Assembly: GCA_026874595.1 (NCBI GenBank)
Contig: CM049313.1
Span: 14,569,508-14,633,507, forward strand
DNA length: 64,000 nt
Origin: Sipunculus nudus
Lineage: Eukaryota > Annelida > Sipuncula > Golfingiida > Sipunculidae
Direction: 5' to 3'
Below the pieces are notes generated by a model, which was not told where the DNA came from, did not search any database, and saw only the letters and a list, made by a program, of their open reading frames with translations. How positions within the stretch are numbered: the stretch's first letter is position 1; each line of letters starts with the position of its first letter. Shown here piece by piece: positions 49,958-63,262 of this stretch. The position numbers and the translations under genes were made by a program.

Positions 49958-52546
49958 ATGTTCTGTGAGCTATTTGAGAAAACACTGTGACCGTTAGATT
50001 GACACAAATCGTAAAAAGTTGGAAAAAAATTGTAATATGGTGCTCCTGCTTAAATACAATGGAAATCAGAAACTACGCCACTGTAACCTATATTCTGCAA
50101 ACTATATTAAATTATGAGCACGCTGTATAAGCACCAATCAAAACTATATAACTTCTTACTTAACATCCAGTGCATTCCTGGTTAACAATTCTTGTAAACC
50201 AAAAATTAGGTCAGTGTGACCCATATTCTACAAACTATTAATTTTTTAGCACTCTACATTCTCAGTCCTTCACAGTGTTTAAGGCTGCTTTAGAGACATT
50301 TTTGTTACATCATAAAATTGAATTAAATCTGCCACACAATTTGATCTGTTTAAATGTAGGGTTTGCTTAAAATAAGCCAACTAACATTTACAGAATGCCA
50401 CAAACATTTGTTAAATTCCACTACAATTATTCCAGTTTGAGGAAATTCAAACATAAACTAATACATAAAACATAATGTATGAATTGTCTTTATGTCAAAT
50501 TCATCTGAGCGTCATGGCTCATGGGCCACTAGTTATAAAAGCGTCATCTTTCGTAAGGTTGAACTAGATATAATATTGTATGAAGGATGAGGTATCATGA
50601 GGTGGTCTGAATCTTGATCTTTATAGAGGATAGTAAAGTTTGATCAGGAAAATTTATCTGTATAGGGGTCATGGTACTGGAAGTTGATCAGATAAATTTA
50701 TCTTTATAAAGGATCAGGGTACTGGAGAGTGATCTTGGTATACATATTGTAGAGGAGCAAGTAACCGGGATTTGGTCCGGGTCCTTTATATTCATAGAGG
50801 ATAAGGTTTCAGGAAATTAATCTAGATTTTGATATTTTAGAGGTTAAAGTAACTGGAAGTCGGTCCGGATCTTGATACTTATTGGGAATCAAGTTATATG
50901 AAATTAATCAGGAAATTGATCAGGATATGTATATTTTTAGAGATTAAGGTTACCAACAGTTGAGCTGGAAATTGATCAGGATATGAATATTTATAGAGAT
51001 CAAGGTAACCGACAGTTCATCTAGCATCTTGATATTAAAAAGAGATTCAGGTTATGGGATATTGCTCCGGACCTTTATGTTTATGGAGGACTTGTCTGGT
51101 GGTAAATGTGGATCAAATGTGCAGACAGAATCACAGTTTATTTATAAATATAATACATCACACGGAGTTAATTCAAATCTACAAAGCAGCATTTGCGTTA
51201 TCTAGATCTAATTATTTATAATTCATGGAAGAGATACATATGTATTAACAAAATCAGGTAATGTAGAAATGATCTGAATCAATTTCACGTAGATGTATTT
51301 TGTATTTAACCATGACAGAATATAATGTTTACTATATTTGCACACAGGTCAATCAAATAATTTAATACTGTGCACTTACAATGCTTGATTTAAAACTTTT
51401 GAAAAAAATAGTACGCAATAGTCAATATATTCAACAAATTTAAGCACGAAATGATGTATTCATTTTTTTTAATCTATGTGCATATAATGTCAACTTGTAT
51501 TATCAATTGATAGTTACTGAATAAAGACATTAAGCTTAACGTCCTTGGTTATCTAATTTGCTTTTCATTCCAGTTTTACCATTATTTCAGTAAAACATAT
51601 AACACATGTATAAAGGAGCTGGTATATTTCTAAAGCGAAACGAGTGATTGAAGGGTTTTGAGACCCTCATAATATTTCATACGCATATATATGTAAATAA
51701 CGTACAAAACGTCTCAATTTTCAATATCATACAGAATTGTTTTGCCAAGAAAACTTTACAAACCACCAAACCAATTTTTAAAAACAAGTATCATCCCATT
51801 GTTTTACTTCTTATCATTCAAGACCATTCATTCTGTCACCCCACTGTGGCTAGAAAAACTCTCTGAACACTTTTACAGACACGGAATCATCAAAGGCACC
51901 CATATAAATATCCGAAGCAGCACCTTAACTGGCCTCATAACATAATCATAAACAGAATCTCATGAAATTTACATTGGGAATGGACAGATAAGGAATTTAT
52001 TAGATTTAAGTGTGGGTCCGGTACACTATCCGGTTTCAGACACGTCCTAGAGGATTATTCTCAAATGTACAGTCACTTATGTACGAATGAACGTTGGAGT
52101 AGGAGCCGAGTATTCCAAAATAGGAACCCCTCATGTGCGTAGGTTTGCATTCCTTAAAATAATTTACCTCATTGATTTTCTATGTGCACTCTTGTGCTGA
52201 TTTGAACTGTCCTCTGTATATACATATACCCGACTGCTACAGAGTAAAACGATGGTAGCTGACACACGTATTCGGTGTGAAAACATATACGACTTAATAT
52301 TTTATAATTGCTCATGAAGTACAAAAAGCAGATCGATCGGACGGCACACAAGCCAGTTGACTCAGATCCCAAACTGACATGGAAATATATCATGAAAAAG
52401 TGTTTGCCTATTCAAGAGTAATCCTTATATTTTTATTTAATCCAATGATAATTCCTGATTTAATAAGTCCGAAAATAAATGAAAATATAATTTACAGAAA
52501 GCACAGACAATCAAGCACTGCCTAAGAGTACCCAGGAGAGTACTAC

Positions 52547-53757
52547 GACTTATCCAAATGCTATTAAACCTAGAAATATCTACTTAGGATAGTATTTTTT
52601 CAATTATTTCGACCAACAATATTTCATTCAGACACCCTTACTTTTATATCAGTTTTGTTCCATTGCCCTTCCTGTAAAATGTATTGTGCAGAACATAACA
52701 TGGCATAGTTTCGGGCATTAACGAAAATTCATTGTTTTTGACCACCTTTTTATATCAAATATATCTTGCCCAAGAGTGTGTATACCTTTATAAGTGGTTT
52801 AAAGACATTGCAATACTAGTTGTTGCTATATCACATATGTTATGGTGCTCGTATACAAGTGCACGGTCATTACCAGATAGTTTTGGAACAAGGGCAGGAC
52901 GACCGATTATTGAGACGCACTGATCCGTATCGTCATTATGGAACGCCGCGGGAATAAACAAGTGGACCACAGAAGACGCTTCCAATTAACATGGACAATA
53001 AGAACACAGTCATAGAATCACACCGAACTTTTATTATTGCAGTTGCGAAAGAAACAAAACCCGTTTTAAATAAAGACAGATAATACACACTGTTCTCGCG
53101 TCGTGATACTAAACGTTATAAAAGCCCGAAACTCACCAGTTATAGACGGGTTGCACGATGAACTGTTGAACGATCACCAGGCCTGGGTTTATCTCAGGGA
53201 GTACCGTTATTTGGAGAAATGTACAACATGGATTTAGTTTAAAGACTTTTGTTTCTTCAGTATACGGACTGCTCGGCTCCTAACAGCAACCCCAGAGCCA
53301 CTTCGTTTCAATGGGGCCATACTGTTATGAGTTATAGATAAGTATATTTCATTTTGTATTGTAACGTACGCCCCAATTTAATGATATTATAATTTACAGA
53401 CTTTGTTTTGAACTTTTTATATATTGTACATAATGTTTATTTGGATAGTTATAACTATTTGCTCCGTACCATGAATCTTTCTTTGTAAATTTATGTTTGT
53501 TTTGTGAAGAACCCGGAAGGAAATTCATTTTTGACGCAACACATACAGGTCATGGTAATCATTTCCTTGGTATCTTAAAAATAAAATAATTATCCACATT
53601 TCTTGTCCATCAATGTTATTACAAATCCCGTTCCTATGTGAAAAGGGTGTTTTATAATACAGTAAATAAGAATAATTAATATTATTTTTATTATCATTAT
53701 AATTATTATTTTTTATTATTATTATTTATTTTTTCTGAACAATAATCCACTTGTAAG
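52547..53757. other. 1.2 kb segment unique to unit 3
   Basis: It is inserted between GAGAGTACTAC and AGATAATCCGTC, which are nearly adjacent in units 1 and 2. CTT borders both sides, so a short target duplication is possible. It contains an ATT-rich microsatellite (about 53672-53735) and a block of mixed composition at 52910-53330. No coding frame or terminal repeats recognised. Insertion in unit 3 or loss from units 1 and 2 are both possible. Confidence 0.55.
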
Positions 53758-56465
53758 CAGATAATCCGTCTAGTATCTTAACATCTACCTAACGGATCCA
53801 TTATCTTGAATTGTTAATGATTTCACTTAAGGGTGACGGGTTCGTGTGGACGGGGCTTTTATATGTGACATAAACGTGTGATGTTTAGTTAACCTTTGGA
53901 TAAAGAAAAGGTAAGTAGTTTTTGTATGGCATTTTGCCAGGGGCTGGCAGAGAAAAATGCTGACAGCGGGGAAGGGGTTGGTTTGCCCCATATTAGTATC
54001 ACTTTTGAAAGAGGTTGAATACAGTTAACAGAATATATAAAAGAACAAAGGCTATCAGTTAGAAACTTTTTTTTACAAGACATGATTTGTGATCGGTACA
54101 ATATTAAGATTCCATATGTTGTCCTATGACCAGTTATATTTATAATGAACAACCACATAAATAACAATGAATCACATCTGTTAATTGGGTTACTTCTGAT
54201 GTTAAGCATGGCGTTTGTTATAATCCATAAGTCAATGTGTAGTAAAGATACTCTTTAAGTTTTCATTCAATCACCCTTTAAATTTTAATTGAATATCCTA
54301 ACCTTGTTTAAAACACAGTAGGAATAAACAAATATTTGCAGACGCAGAAAAATTGGAAACCGAAAAGATGTTATTTCAGTTACCATTTTAACAAACACTG
54401 CCTATAAACCCCTGGACAATAAGACGGCGCCGCGCGCATTTAATCCAGTAACCAAAACAAAACGGCCACTAGATTATCATTGAAAACTTGTCAAAGAAAT
54501 GCTTGAATGCGATCAAAATTTTGAGAGCTAAACAAGAATATTTACAAGTATACTGAGTTTAACCGATTTTTGCCCAATTACTAACTTTCTAACAGCCGCC
54601 GTGTTTGTACTTGATGCAGTGCCTATACAAATTTTCATGCTTATACACGCTGTCGGATATAAACTCATACAAGCACTATTTTTAACACAATGTGCCATCA
54701 TATACATGTAGAGAGAATGATCAAACCCTGACATGCAACAAACTTTTGTCACTTGCCTGAAAATATAAATAATAAATGCAAATTATCAGACTGGACAGCC
54801 TTCAAAAGTTGTCAAAGAGATGGTAATGTTGTTACCATAGGTTCAGAACAAATAAAATCAATCATGTATGTGGGAAATTTCTATGAGCAAACTGCTGACA
54901 TATGCCCCGGAATAAAGTATAAAGTAATGACAAGCTGTTCTGCTTTATGTCATCCTACTAATAAAATCGGAACCCACGTGAACACTTCAGTACGGCTGCA
55001 GCTAGCCAGCCTCATGAATAAATTAATAAATTTATATGTTACACGTGACATATGATCAATAATACTACTCCCTCAATAAACATAAGGTGGTGCCTCCTTC
55101 AGAAAATGCAGGAGTGAAGAACTGTTGCTATCATGCTGACAGAAAAAATTAGAGAGACCCTCCTCTGTCGCTGTATTCTGGTCAAGAAAAACATTAACAA
55201 AATGGGAAAAAAATCAGAAATAAAAATGTGAAAAAAAGTATCCATGTGGCAGGTCGTTTGCCTCCGAGCAAAGCTTTGGTCAGCATGTTTTATTAGGATT
55301 TTCATTACACTTTCCTGGCTCTCTCTGGCAGGGGCATCAAAAAAGGGGGACCCCCCCCCCCAATGTAATCACCTCCTCCGCTTTAAAAAAAATGGAGATT
55401 ATTAAGAGTATTATCAGATGGATTATAAATTATTTTAATGACCCATATATGCTCTAAACCTCGAGAAAGGATATTTCATTATTGGTGGGTTAAGGCAAAA
55501 TTTGCCCTAAACTACGCCCCGGAATCACCCCCCACCAAGCCTTGAAGATAAAGTGTTGCCACTGCTTTCTGTACTCTACTTATCCAGTCATGCTAGAAAT
55601 ACAGGTACATTTATGGTACATTACATGTATTTTGTCTGTCAGCTAACTGACCGCAGTAAAATGCCTTTCGAAAGGTATTATACTTAACCCTCGGGTTGTC
55701 TGTCAGCTTATCAAAGTTATGAACCGGTTTGTTATAATTTGCGGAAGGTCAGGAAAAAAAACTCAAAGAAGAATCCAATACAGTTTGGAGGAAATGTGGA
55801 TCACCATACAATTTCTTAATTCAGTGGTGTCTGTCCCATTATCAATGCATTTCTCATTATGATAGAGCTTTTGATCGGTATGAGCGGTTTGGATGTATAT
55901 AATATATATATATATATATACAGACGCTGAAAAGGTATATAAATATGAAAACATCTATTTCTGTGTGTGTGTGTGTGTGTGTCACCCCCCCCCCCCCTGA
56001 AAGATTATTGAAGCAATTGCCTACACAGCTGAGAGGAACATCCTCGGGGGGTTGGTGCATGTGTGCCCTCCTTGTTGCTGTGCAGTAATAGTAATTAAAA
56101 TAAAAATAAGAAAAAAAAGAATACATAGTATTCATGTATTTCACTGCCATAAGGCACGCACGCACTCACACAAACTGGGTACTATTTTAACGGAAACCGA
56201 CTCCCTTACCTCTCCCAATGTGCCACATTCTTTCTCACTTTCTCCCGTTGCATTTATCCATTGCATATTTCTCATATACCACTGAGTCATATAGCAGATT
56301 TGCATATTTCCTGGGAAAGAGGTAGTATATCGGGCCTACATGAACATTTCTTACTCAAAGTCTAAAGACAAGGTAGCAGTTTTCACTTTTAGCTTGTCAT
56401 CAATCCCAAACCATTTAGATGTTTTATCCTTTAACAGAACATAATTTTTATTTTAAAATTATTTT

Positions 56466-56925
56466 TGGGCACGTTTAGCAAATAAGTCTGATCTTTGAGC
56501 AAATGAGAAAGTGTCGCAGTCTGCATTGTGGTACATGACCGTTTTGTGATGATGAGGTCTTGTTGGTGCCAGTGCTTGGACCTTTTATACCTCCACGACA
56601 TACTATGATGTGGCCTTGCACCGAAAAAGGTACCTGTGATACACAGGTCATTTGTGTATGCATATTTCCAGCTTATTGTCATGGGTTCCTACCCCCCTAG
56701 GGGCCGAGGTATGTAGACCATGCATCCTGCTCAGATCCCATCCTGGCACTGATGCCTCTGAGGATGAGAGAACTTCTTGTTTTAGGTAATGTGATGACGA
56801 AGATGATGATAGTTGTAGAAAGCATCCTTGACATGGCTTATTGTAAGGGTGAGCATATACATTCAGTTGATTTACAGAATTATGAGAGGTACTTAGGCCC
56901 ATTGAAAGAAGGTGTTCTGTGCCGT
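56466..56925 (-). pseudogene. LINE (non-LTR retrotransposon) endonuclease domain, unit 3 and beyond
   Basis: Read on the minus strand from about 56925 downward, the pieces in order are HLLSMGLS, LNVYAH (usually NVYAPT), VKDAFYN, LILRGISARMGSEQDAW (usually LLGDFNARVGSD), GVGTHDNKLEIC, NDLCITGTFF, HHSMSWRYKRSKHWHQQDLIITKR and YHNADCDT. They lie in three frames with several stops. This is the AP-endonuclease (EEP) domain of a LINE; several catalytic residues (the D and N of GDFNA, the terminal DH) are lost. It is one continuous relic here, whereas units 1 and 2 keep only its last third. Confidence 0.85.
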
Positions 56926-56996
56926 AGCCACCAAGTTCAACTGTGCCTATGTCTAGTCAGGGTATATGTTAAAGTGAAGAGTTCATTTTCGTCAAA

Positions 56997-57011
56997 CATA
57001 AATATATATAT

Positions 57012-57060
<49 letters not shown>

Positions 57061-57065
57061 ATATT
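56997..57065. repeat. (TA)n microsatellite
   Basis: Two TA blocks with AAATA and TTATA interruptions. The long open frame that spans it is an artefact of the repeat and the antisense of the LINE fragment. Confidence 0.92.
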
Positions 57066-57369
57066 TGCCTCCGCTAGGAGGGTTTACATTAATTCGTGTG
57101 TATTTATGTGTTTGGGAAATGTGCCAAATAAAAAAAAAATCGTTGAATTTGTGTGCATCCAGCCCATGATACGGATTGTAGAACGTTATCAAGAAATATT
57201 TACGTCTTATCATTTATGCAAGAATAAACTAGAAATATAGGCCAAATAAGTGAATCTAAACACGGTCAAGGGTTGGGGACCATCCGATCATAGGAACCCC
57301 TACATGGTAGAGGGTAGCTTCCAATAGAATGCAGATTTCTAGTTTAAAATTCTCATTTGTTTGATTAAA

Positions 57370-57890
57370 ATGTTAAAATGTTGGACACTTTATTTAAGAC
57401 TTCAAAATTTATATTATTTACTCCGAGAATTACATTTGAAACATTTTGTAACACACTTAATTCCACAGTCAATACACATTACAAAATAAAACTATTTCTC
57501 TTACGAAGCATGTCATATCTCAGTCTAATTAAACATTTTAATACTCCCCATTCTCCATTTAATTTTTGTCTTTTTTGTGATAATCAAATTAATATGCATG
57601 TAATGTTTGAAATATTGTTCAAATCCTGTTATCTTTACACCAGCAGCATATATAAATATATCTTTTTATTAATGTATAATCATTTTACATTTATTAGATT
57701 TACACTGTTTAAATATAGTCCTGCTTTATCAAGGTTAAAATTACCTACTTTTAACCTTTAATGACATTACATTTCTATTTTTTTACCAATATTGGACACT
57801 GTATGTACTGTTATCATTGTCACTGTATTATGCTTGCACTTCTGAAACTTATGGGCTTGACTTCTGAATAAAACATTCATTCGTTTTAAG
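57370..57890 (+). mobile_element. Possible LINE 3' end (ORF C-terminus and A-rich tail)
   Basis: A frame of 127 codons ends at 57761. It contains CLFCDNQINMHVMFE, reminiscent of the C-x2-C ... H-x-F zinc-knuckle region at the C-terminus of CR1/L2-type LINE polyproteins, although the last cysteine is missing. It is followed by an untranslated stretch ending TGAATAAAACATTCATTC, a style of tail seen in such elements. Weak but consistent evidence; it is on the opposite strand to the endonuclease fragment, so not the same copy. Confidence 0.35.
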
Positions 57891-57892
57891 CT

Positions 57893-58140
57893 TAGCTGAC
57901 TAAAGGTCAGCTGAGGTGTTGCAATGGCGCTTTTGTCCCTCGTGCGTCTGGCTATCTAGCCTTCCGGCCGACCGTCAGCAAGGTACAAACTGTGAACGCT
58001 GGACCTAGGAACTTCTACTTAAATATCCAGGGAAGTCAGTAAGTCTAATTAGAAGCCGGAAATTTGGTCAACTGTGGTTTCATGTCGTGTCCAGAAAACT
58101 AATGTGTTTATTCATCTGGTGCCCTGAAACCTGGTGTTTA
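57893..58140. repeat. Leader plus unit of the ~140 bp repeat family
   Basis: It begins with the inverted repeat AGCTGACTAAAGGTCAGCT, then a GTCCCTCGTGCGTCTGG-type leader, then GGACCTAGGAACTTCTACTT and AATATCCAGGGAAGTCAGTAA. It is related to the minisatellite in the large units and to the inverted pair at 60381/63263. Confidence 0.65.
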
Positions 58141-58249
58141 TTATATCTTCACCGCCATTTCCCCCTCCACCCAACCCATCCCCGCCGCCCTAACGGCTGA
58201 GATAATGACCCCGTCCCATCGTCTGCAGTTGTTCTCAATAGACTTTGTC

Positions 58250-58840
58250 TGTGGAATAACTTATGAACGAAGTTACTGGAAGCACTGTATATTTTCCTTG
58301 AAACTGAAACAAATTATTTTTACTCACCCTTCGGATTAGATCGAAATGAATGGAGATCAGCTGAATTATAGTTCAAAATCTTTAGGATTCATTGTGAACC
58401 TGATAACTTAGGAAGTATTGTATATTCTACCCTCAGATTTGACACACAAATCTTGAAGTACTGCATACTTTGTTCTCGAATTTGACACTCAATTGGCTTA
58501 AGCTAAGTTTTTGGATGAGATTGACAAAAATATGATCTTGTCCAAAGTCAAATAAACCGACTCTTATTATTTTAAACTTTAGGATTTCTTGAGATTGTGA
58601 TAACTTTGGAAGCATGGCATATTTTCCCCGGAATTATGGCACACCAGTTCATTACACCAGGTTCCTAGAAGAATACGAAAACTGGTGACCTTGACTTGAT
58701 CTTGTGTCAAAGTATCTGCAATTATGGAAAATAATAAATCTCATAACTTTTAAATTGCTGCACATATTGTTTCAGCTAAACTCTCAGAGAGGTGACCTTG
58801 ACCTTGATATTCTTAGTCAAATTGGTGGATATTTTAGTAT
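58250..58840. repeat. ~160 bp degenerate tandem repeat
   Basis: Blocks of the type AACTT-GGAAGCA-TG-ATATTTTCC recur near 58270, 58406, 58450 and 58600, separated by TTTAGGATT-CTTG-GA and GACCTTGACCTTGAT-like segments. No coding sequence. Confidence 0.55.
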
Positions 58841-60380
58841 ATGTGTTAACCTTATATGTCTTGAAATACTGGCAAAATTGCTAATGCCTCACCTTCAATC
58901 TTTCAGAAACTGCTAACCTCATGATAGAGAAAGAAACCGGTAGATTGTGAGTTTACAAAGTTAGAGTTTAGAAAGATTTGTAATGCGTAATGTTTACTGA
59001 ACTTAATGTAATTAAGTGTAATGTTATTTCAATTGTAATTGTTATTTACTTAATTTAAATAGTGCATAAATTGGAAAGACAATGAAAAAGCGCGCTATTT
59101 TAGGCTACACTTACAATACGTTGAAACAGCTAAGCACTGCTGGTGGTTCGGGAGAATACAGTTCTCTTTCTATAAAGGCGTTGAGGATGCAACTGGGGAA
59201 ATTAACGAATAGACTGGTGAAATTAGTGACTGTTTAGGAACTGGCATGTATCAGCAAAGTAAGAGTGGAACAACGCTTTTTGAAACACGCCAAAAGTATT
59301 GAATAAAAGCAGAATTCTACACATAGCAAAGAATCACTGTTTGTCTGCACGTGCTGAAGCCGTAATGGTTAGAGTCTGCTTAACTGTAGGAGAATAAATA
59401 TGTTATCATACACTTAAACATGATTTAAGTTTGACTCTGATTATGTAAAGAATAAACTCCTTGATCAATAATTTGAATGGACGGATTAATTTTCAACTAC
59501 TCATTGTTAAATTAACGGCATCACTGAACCAGAATGCTCTCCGTAGACCGCATACCTCCATCATGGCACCAACAATAAATCGATCTTCTTATCAAGCCTT
59601 GTCCAAAACTGTCATTTATCCTCATGGAAACTGATTACGTAGATTAAGTGTAATCCCACCAAAATTATTCAAGAACTAGAAATATGTATTTCAATAAATG
59701 GAAGACTCCGAATTTTCGGGATGCAAGTTATTGAAAGGTCATGGTGTTAAGAAAAATCCTTTATACTCACAGAGACCTCTAAGGTCACCAGACTTCAAAC
59801 ATGCCTAAGATCCGCAGGGTAACAAATTGTGAATAACATTTGGTACAAAAATATGTCATCCTTTAAAAGTAATGGGGTAACAAAAAGAAACAAAATTTTC
59901 CGCAGGTTTGTCATTGAACATAAAGGTTAAGGTCAGTAATTTACCAAATATGTCGACTACATACCATCTGGCATCTTTCATATCGATTTCAGAAAAAAAT
60001 ATATTCGTTCATAGAAATAATATGCTTTTGTTTGTTTTCCCATAATAAAGTCGTGGTCCCCATGTTAATAGACTTCATTCTATAATCCAAATTAAGGTAT
60101 ATGCATAAATAAAAGAAATCTACCCTTAAGATTTTAACTTACAATGCTCATTTTACCGTCAAGTGGCTATTAGGGGTTACTTAAAGGCATGAAACAAGAA
60201 TAGTATTAAATATGGCGATACCAGACTCCCGTGTCATTTTTACGAATAATTCTTTCATTCGTTTTCAACAAGAAATATTCATGTTCATTGTCACTCTCCT
60301 AAAAAAGGTCTTGATACCAATTTGAAAAGAAACCCATATCTATGAACATGTCAAACCTTGTGAACTAATTACTGTTTTTT
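58841..60380. other. Intergenic stretch, nothing recognised
   Basis: A+T-rich; no supported gene, RNA or repeat. Confidence 0.45.
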
Positions 60381-60605
60381 CGCTCGCCATCAGTCTTAAG
60401 CAGCTATCAATTAGCTAAACAACATCATGACATTTTATGAATTAATTATCGAGATATTGAAGGTTTAGTATCAAATGTTTAATTATCTCAGGGCTACGAT
60501 CTATAGATCAAAGAGACCTTATTTCATGCTTTAAAGGAGATATTCATTGACCTCTCTGGGTGTTCAGTAAGAAGTTCCTAGGTCCAGCAGTAATGATTTG
60601 TGTCA
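60381..60605 (+). repeat. Inverted repeat, left arm (pairs with 63263-63488)
   Basis: About 225 bp starting CGCTCGCCATCAG and ending ATGATTTGTGTCA. It is the reverse complement of 63263-63488 with few differences. It is a member of the repeat family with GTTCCTAGGTCCAGCAGT (in the other orientation CTGGACCTAGGAACTTCTTA). Confidence 0.85.
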
Positions 60606-61691
60606 AGCCAACAGGACGACCAATACAAAAGGATTTTTAATACTTTGCGCTTATTTTTCTAAATCCAAGAAGGTTAGGTCGAAATAAGAGGAGGCGCTCC
60701 CATCTCACCAATCCGCAAGATATCGCAACATGAATAGGCATGTTTTACAACCCCTTTTGCCGTGTTACGCCCGGTTAAATGCAAATTAGATTTGCGGCCT
60801 TGATGTATATTTACCGAATGGGTGACAGAAAGGAATAGCTTAGAAATTGATATTACAAGCGGCCTTTTAATACAGTTTTATATAATGAAGTTTATAATTG
60901 ATATTATTTTTACGTACTTTATTGACAAAACCTAATCTCTAGATATAAACAGAGCGGACTCAAACGGACCGGCCTACTCAGTACCGAACTTAAAAAAAAT
61001 TAAAATGTCTAGGATCGCTCAGGACTGGGTTTAGAGCGGCCCCGGACTACGGTCCGGTTGGCGGAGTGCCGCTTATTCGGATTCAAGTCTGTAATGTCAC
61101 ATCTTGGTTCGTCCGATCTGTATGTGCCCTGCTTTATTTAGGTAACAATAATGGATGATGCAAAACATTGAGATGACAGATTAAAACATAAACCATGTTC
61201 AATTATATCATCAATGTAATAGAAGTTAACATTTTTAACTTTTTATTGATATAAGTGTTAAAATGCCAATCAGTGTGTACCAATAATGAGAACAAAATGC
61301 TTTATCCATTGTTAATAAGAGGGTCTGAGACAGGTAGGATTGAAAGAAAAAAGTATTTTATTTGTCATAATACGTTTCAACTTACAGTGCTTTAATGTAT
61401 ATAATAATCGTAATAAAAATATGAAAAAGAAACGTGAGAAAGTTTGGGAGTCCAGATTAAAAATAAGCTCTGCTAAGGTAGCTCCTTTTAGTCTCAAGTG
61501 ACCGACTGTAAATAGGGATCATGTGACTGATCACATGATACCAACCTAACCTAAAAGGGAAATGTGTTTGTTTTAAAAATATCCATTTTTATGTTGTTAG
61601 AAAAAAATTAGCAAAATAATATGTCACTTTCCAATGATAGCAAATTTAATATACCCAGCTGTATAAACATTTACCTGATAAAAAGACTTAC
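60606..61691. other. Non-coding stretch inside the inverted-repeat pair
   Basis: No gene supported. It contains a perfect hairpin CCGGAC-TACG-GTCCGG (61042-61057) in a locally G+C-rich patch. It should include the intron downstream of the channel exon on the minus strand. Confidence 0.4.
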
Positions 61692-62101
61692 TTTTGGCTC
61701 CACAGTTTTCTTTTCATATTGTTTTTGAATTTTTTTTTCCGGATTTGCACTTCAGGAATTCCATCATCTTCTTCATCATTAACATCAGTCCCTCCATGAT
61801 ACAATTTATCATTGTAACTTTCTTCATCCTCTACACAGTTACCTGACACGATAGCAATATCCTCATATGTTTCTTCAAATGAGTTCCAGAATACTTTACG
61901 CTTTCTCCACCTGGCCTTTGGTGTGGTCCCGGTACTGGACGAATCGTCAGCGCTCAAGTTGTCTGCAGAGCCAGAGAAAAATTGAGCTTTCAGTGCTTTT
62001 TCAAAGTTAATAATGATCGCGTCGAGATCTTCATCCTTGGCTGCTTTGCTACGGCGGAACTGGTTGACATTACAGATGGTCACCGCTGGAAAGTCCACTT
62101 C
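61692..62101 (-). CDS. DEG/ENaC sodium channel, single exon
   Basis: This is an exon of a degenerin/epithelial sodium channel (amiloride-sensitive, trimeric cation channel of the plasma membrane). On the minus strand the acceptor CATGTACAG precedes 62101 and the donor GTAAGT (ACTTAC at 61686-61691) follows 61692. The frame begins EVDFPAVTICNVNQFRRSK. FPAVTICN-x-N-x-x-R-x-S is the hallmark just after the first membrane segment, at the start of the extracellular domain. The remaining ~115 residues are acidic and serine rich, then basic (KKKFKNNMKRK), and lie where DEG/ENaC proteins are very variable. The exon before (N-terminus and TM1) should be at higher coordinates and the later ones at lower coordinates; neither was found. 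410 bp, not a multiple of three. Confidence 0.8.
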
Positions 62102-63262
62102 CTGTACATGCACATGTAATAGAATATGATATAATGGTATTCAGAAAAAAACACCTGAGTTTTCAACCAAGGGGCAAGAATGCTATATCGTGTATTTATA
62201 CTGATAATATGACGTTTTGACAACAATTTTAAAGAGATTTTAGTGCATGTTTTTAAAGAATGGAAGTCATTACTCTGTGGATATTTTAAAACCAGTTGCT
62301 CATATAGGCTGCCTTTCAAATTATAGTTAGATTCACCAACATGTATATAACATACATTTCATCAAAGTCCATGACACACTGCATACAAAATTTTAGATTC
62401 AACCTTATTAGATAAATCCAGGAGAAATAAATTATAATAATGATATGTAAGTAAATATAAGGAAATGGCTCTTTTGAGAGGTTTAATCTAAAATGGTAAT
62501 GGATAATCTGAAATCGGTTCAAATTACCCCCCGGGTAATCTGAATAAGCTACAAAACACCCTGAAGCTTAAGATAAAAATGAACATTTATCTGTACCCAT
62601 CCATACCATTACTTTGCTACTTAATAAAAAAGTCTCCATAATTATACTCATTACTCAACTTATTATTATTTTGTTAAAGAGATAGCTTCTTTTGTGGCAG
62701 ATTGAATTCATTTGCAGGGAGTGGGCGGAATAGGAGAGAGAGAGAAAAATAAGGCTAGATCCTGAAGCACATTCTCAGTTCAGTTTTATTGATCTGCCCC
62801 AAGATTATTGTTTTCTACTTTTGGCCATGGCAAATTCTTCAACAAAACTTCATAAGAAAATTTTCTGTTTACTTCGAAATATTTAGGTCGGAAAAGCACC
62901 GACACACAAACACAAACAAACCCGGGTGAGGACATAACCTCTTGCCACCTTCAATTGTAATTTTGAATGAACGATTAAACACGTGACTGATAACTATTGC
63001 ATTTAATTAAAATGTATATGTGATTGAATTTATAATTATGAATTTTGTGTATTGATCTCTTTTTTGGTCCGATAAATGTTGAATTCGCCATGTTTCGATC
63101 ACATTACCATAACTATGACAAGATTAAATTCATCAATTACCTTTTGCTCTTATAAAAAAGACAATAGGTCATAACAATTTAATAACTATTAAACTTTATA
63201 GCTTAGATGACTTCCAGTGCTGCTTTTTTAGCGAACACCTTTTGTTGATCGTCCTCCTAGCA
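62102..63262. other. Intron or intergenic sequence upstream of the channel exon
   Basis: A+T-rich, with no recognisable exon encoding a first membrane segment. A GA repeat lies near 62733-62747 and a CA-rich stretch near 62901-62920. Confidence 0.4.

Larger units (their letters stand above)
46805..56612. repeat. Large tandem unit 3 (~9.8 kb, truncated)
   Basis: Third copy. Compared with units 1 and 2 it lacks most of the ~46 bp minisatellite (junction near 48890) and the LTR-like insertion (empty site at 50801). It has an extra 1.2 kb at about 52547-53757. It ends at ACTATGATGT (56612), exactly where units 1 and 2 switch from LINE sequence to a TA tract. The three-exon gene is therefore absent. 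Visually it is more diverged from units 1 and 2 than they are from each other. Confidence 0.88.

Noticed and set aside
56752-57240. 162-codon open frame on the plus strand
   Set aside because: It is the antisense of the LINE endonuclease relic joined to a TA microsatellite that translates as Ile-Tyr repeats.
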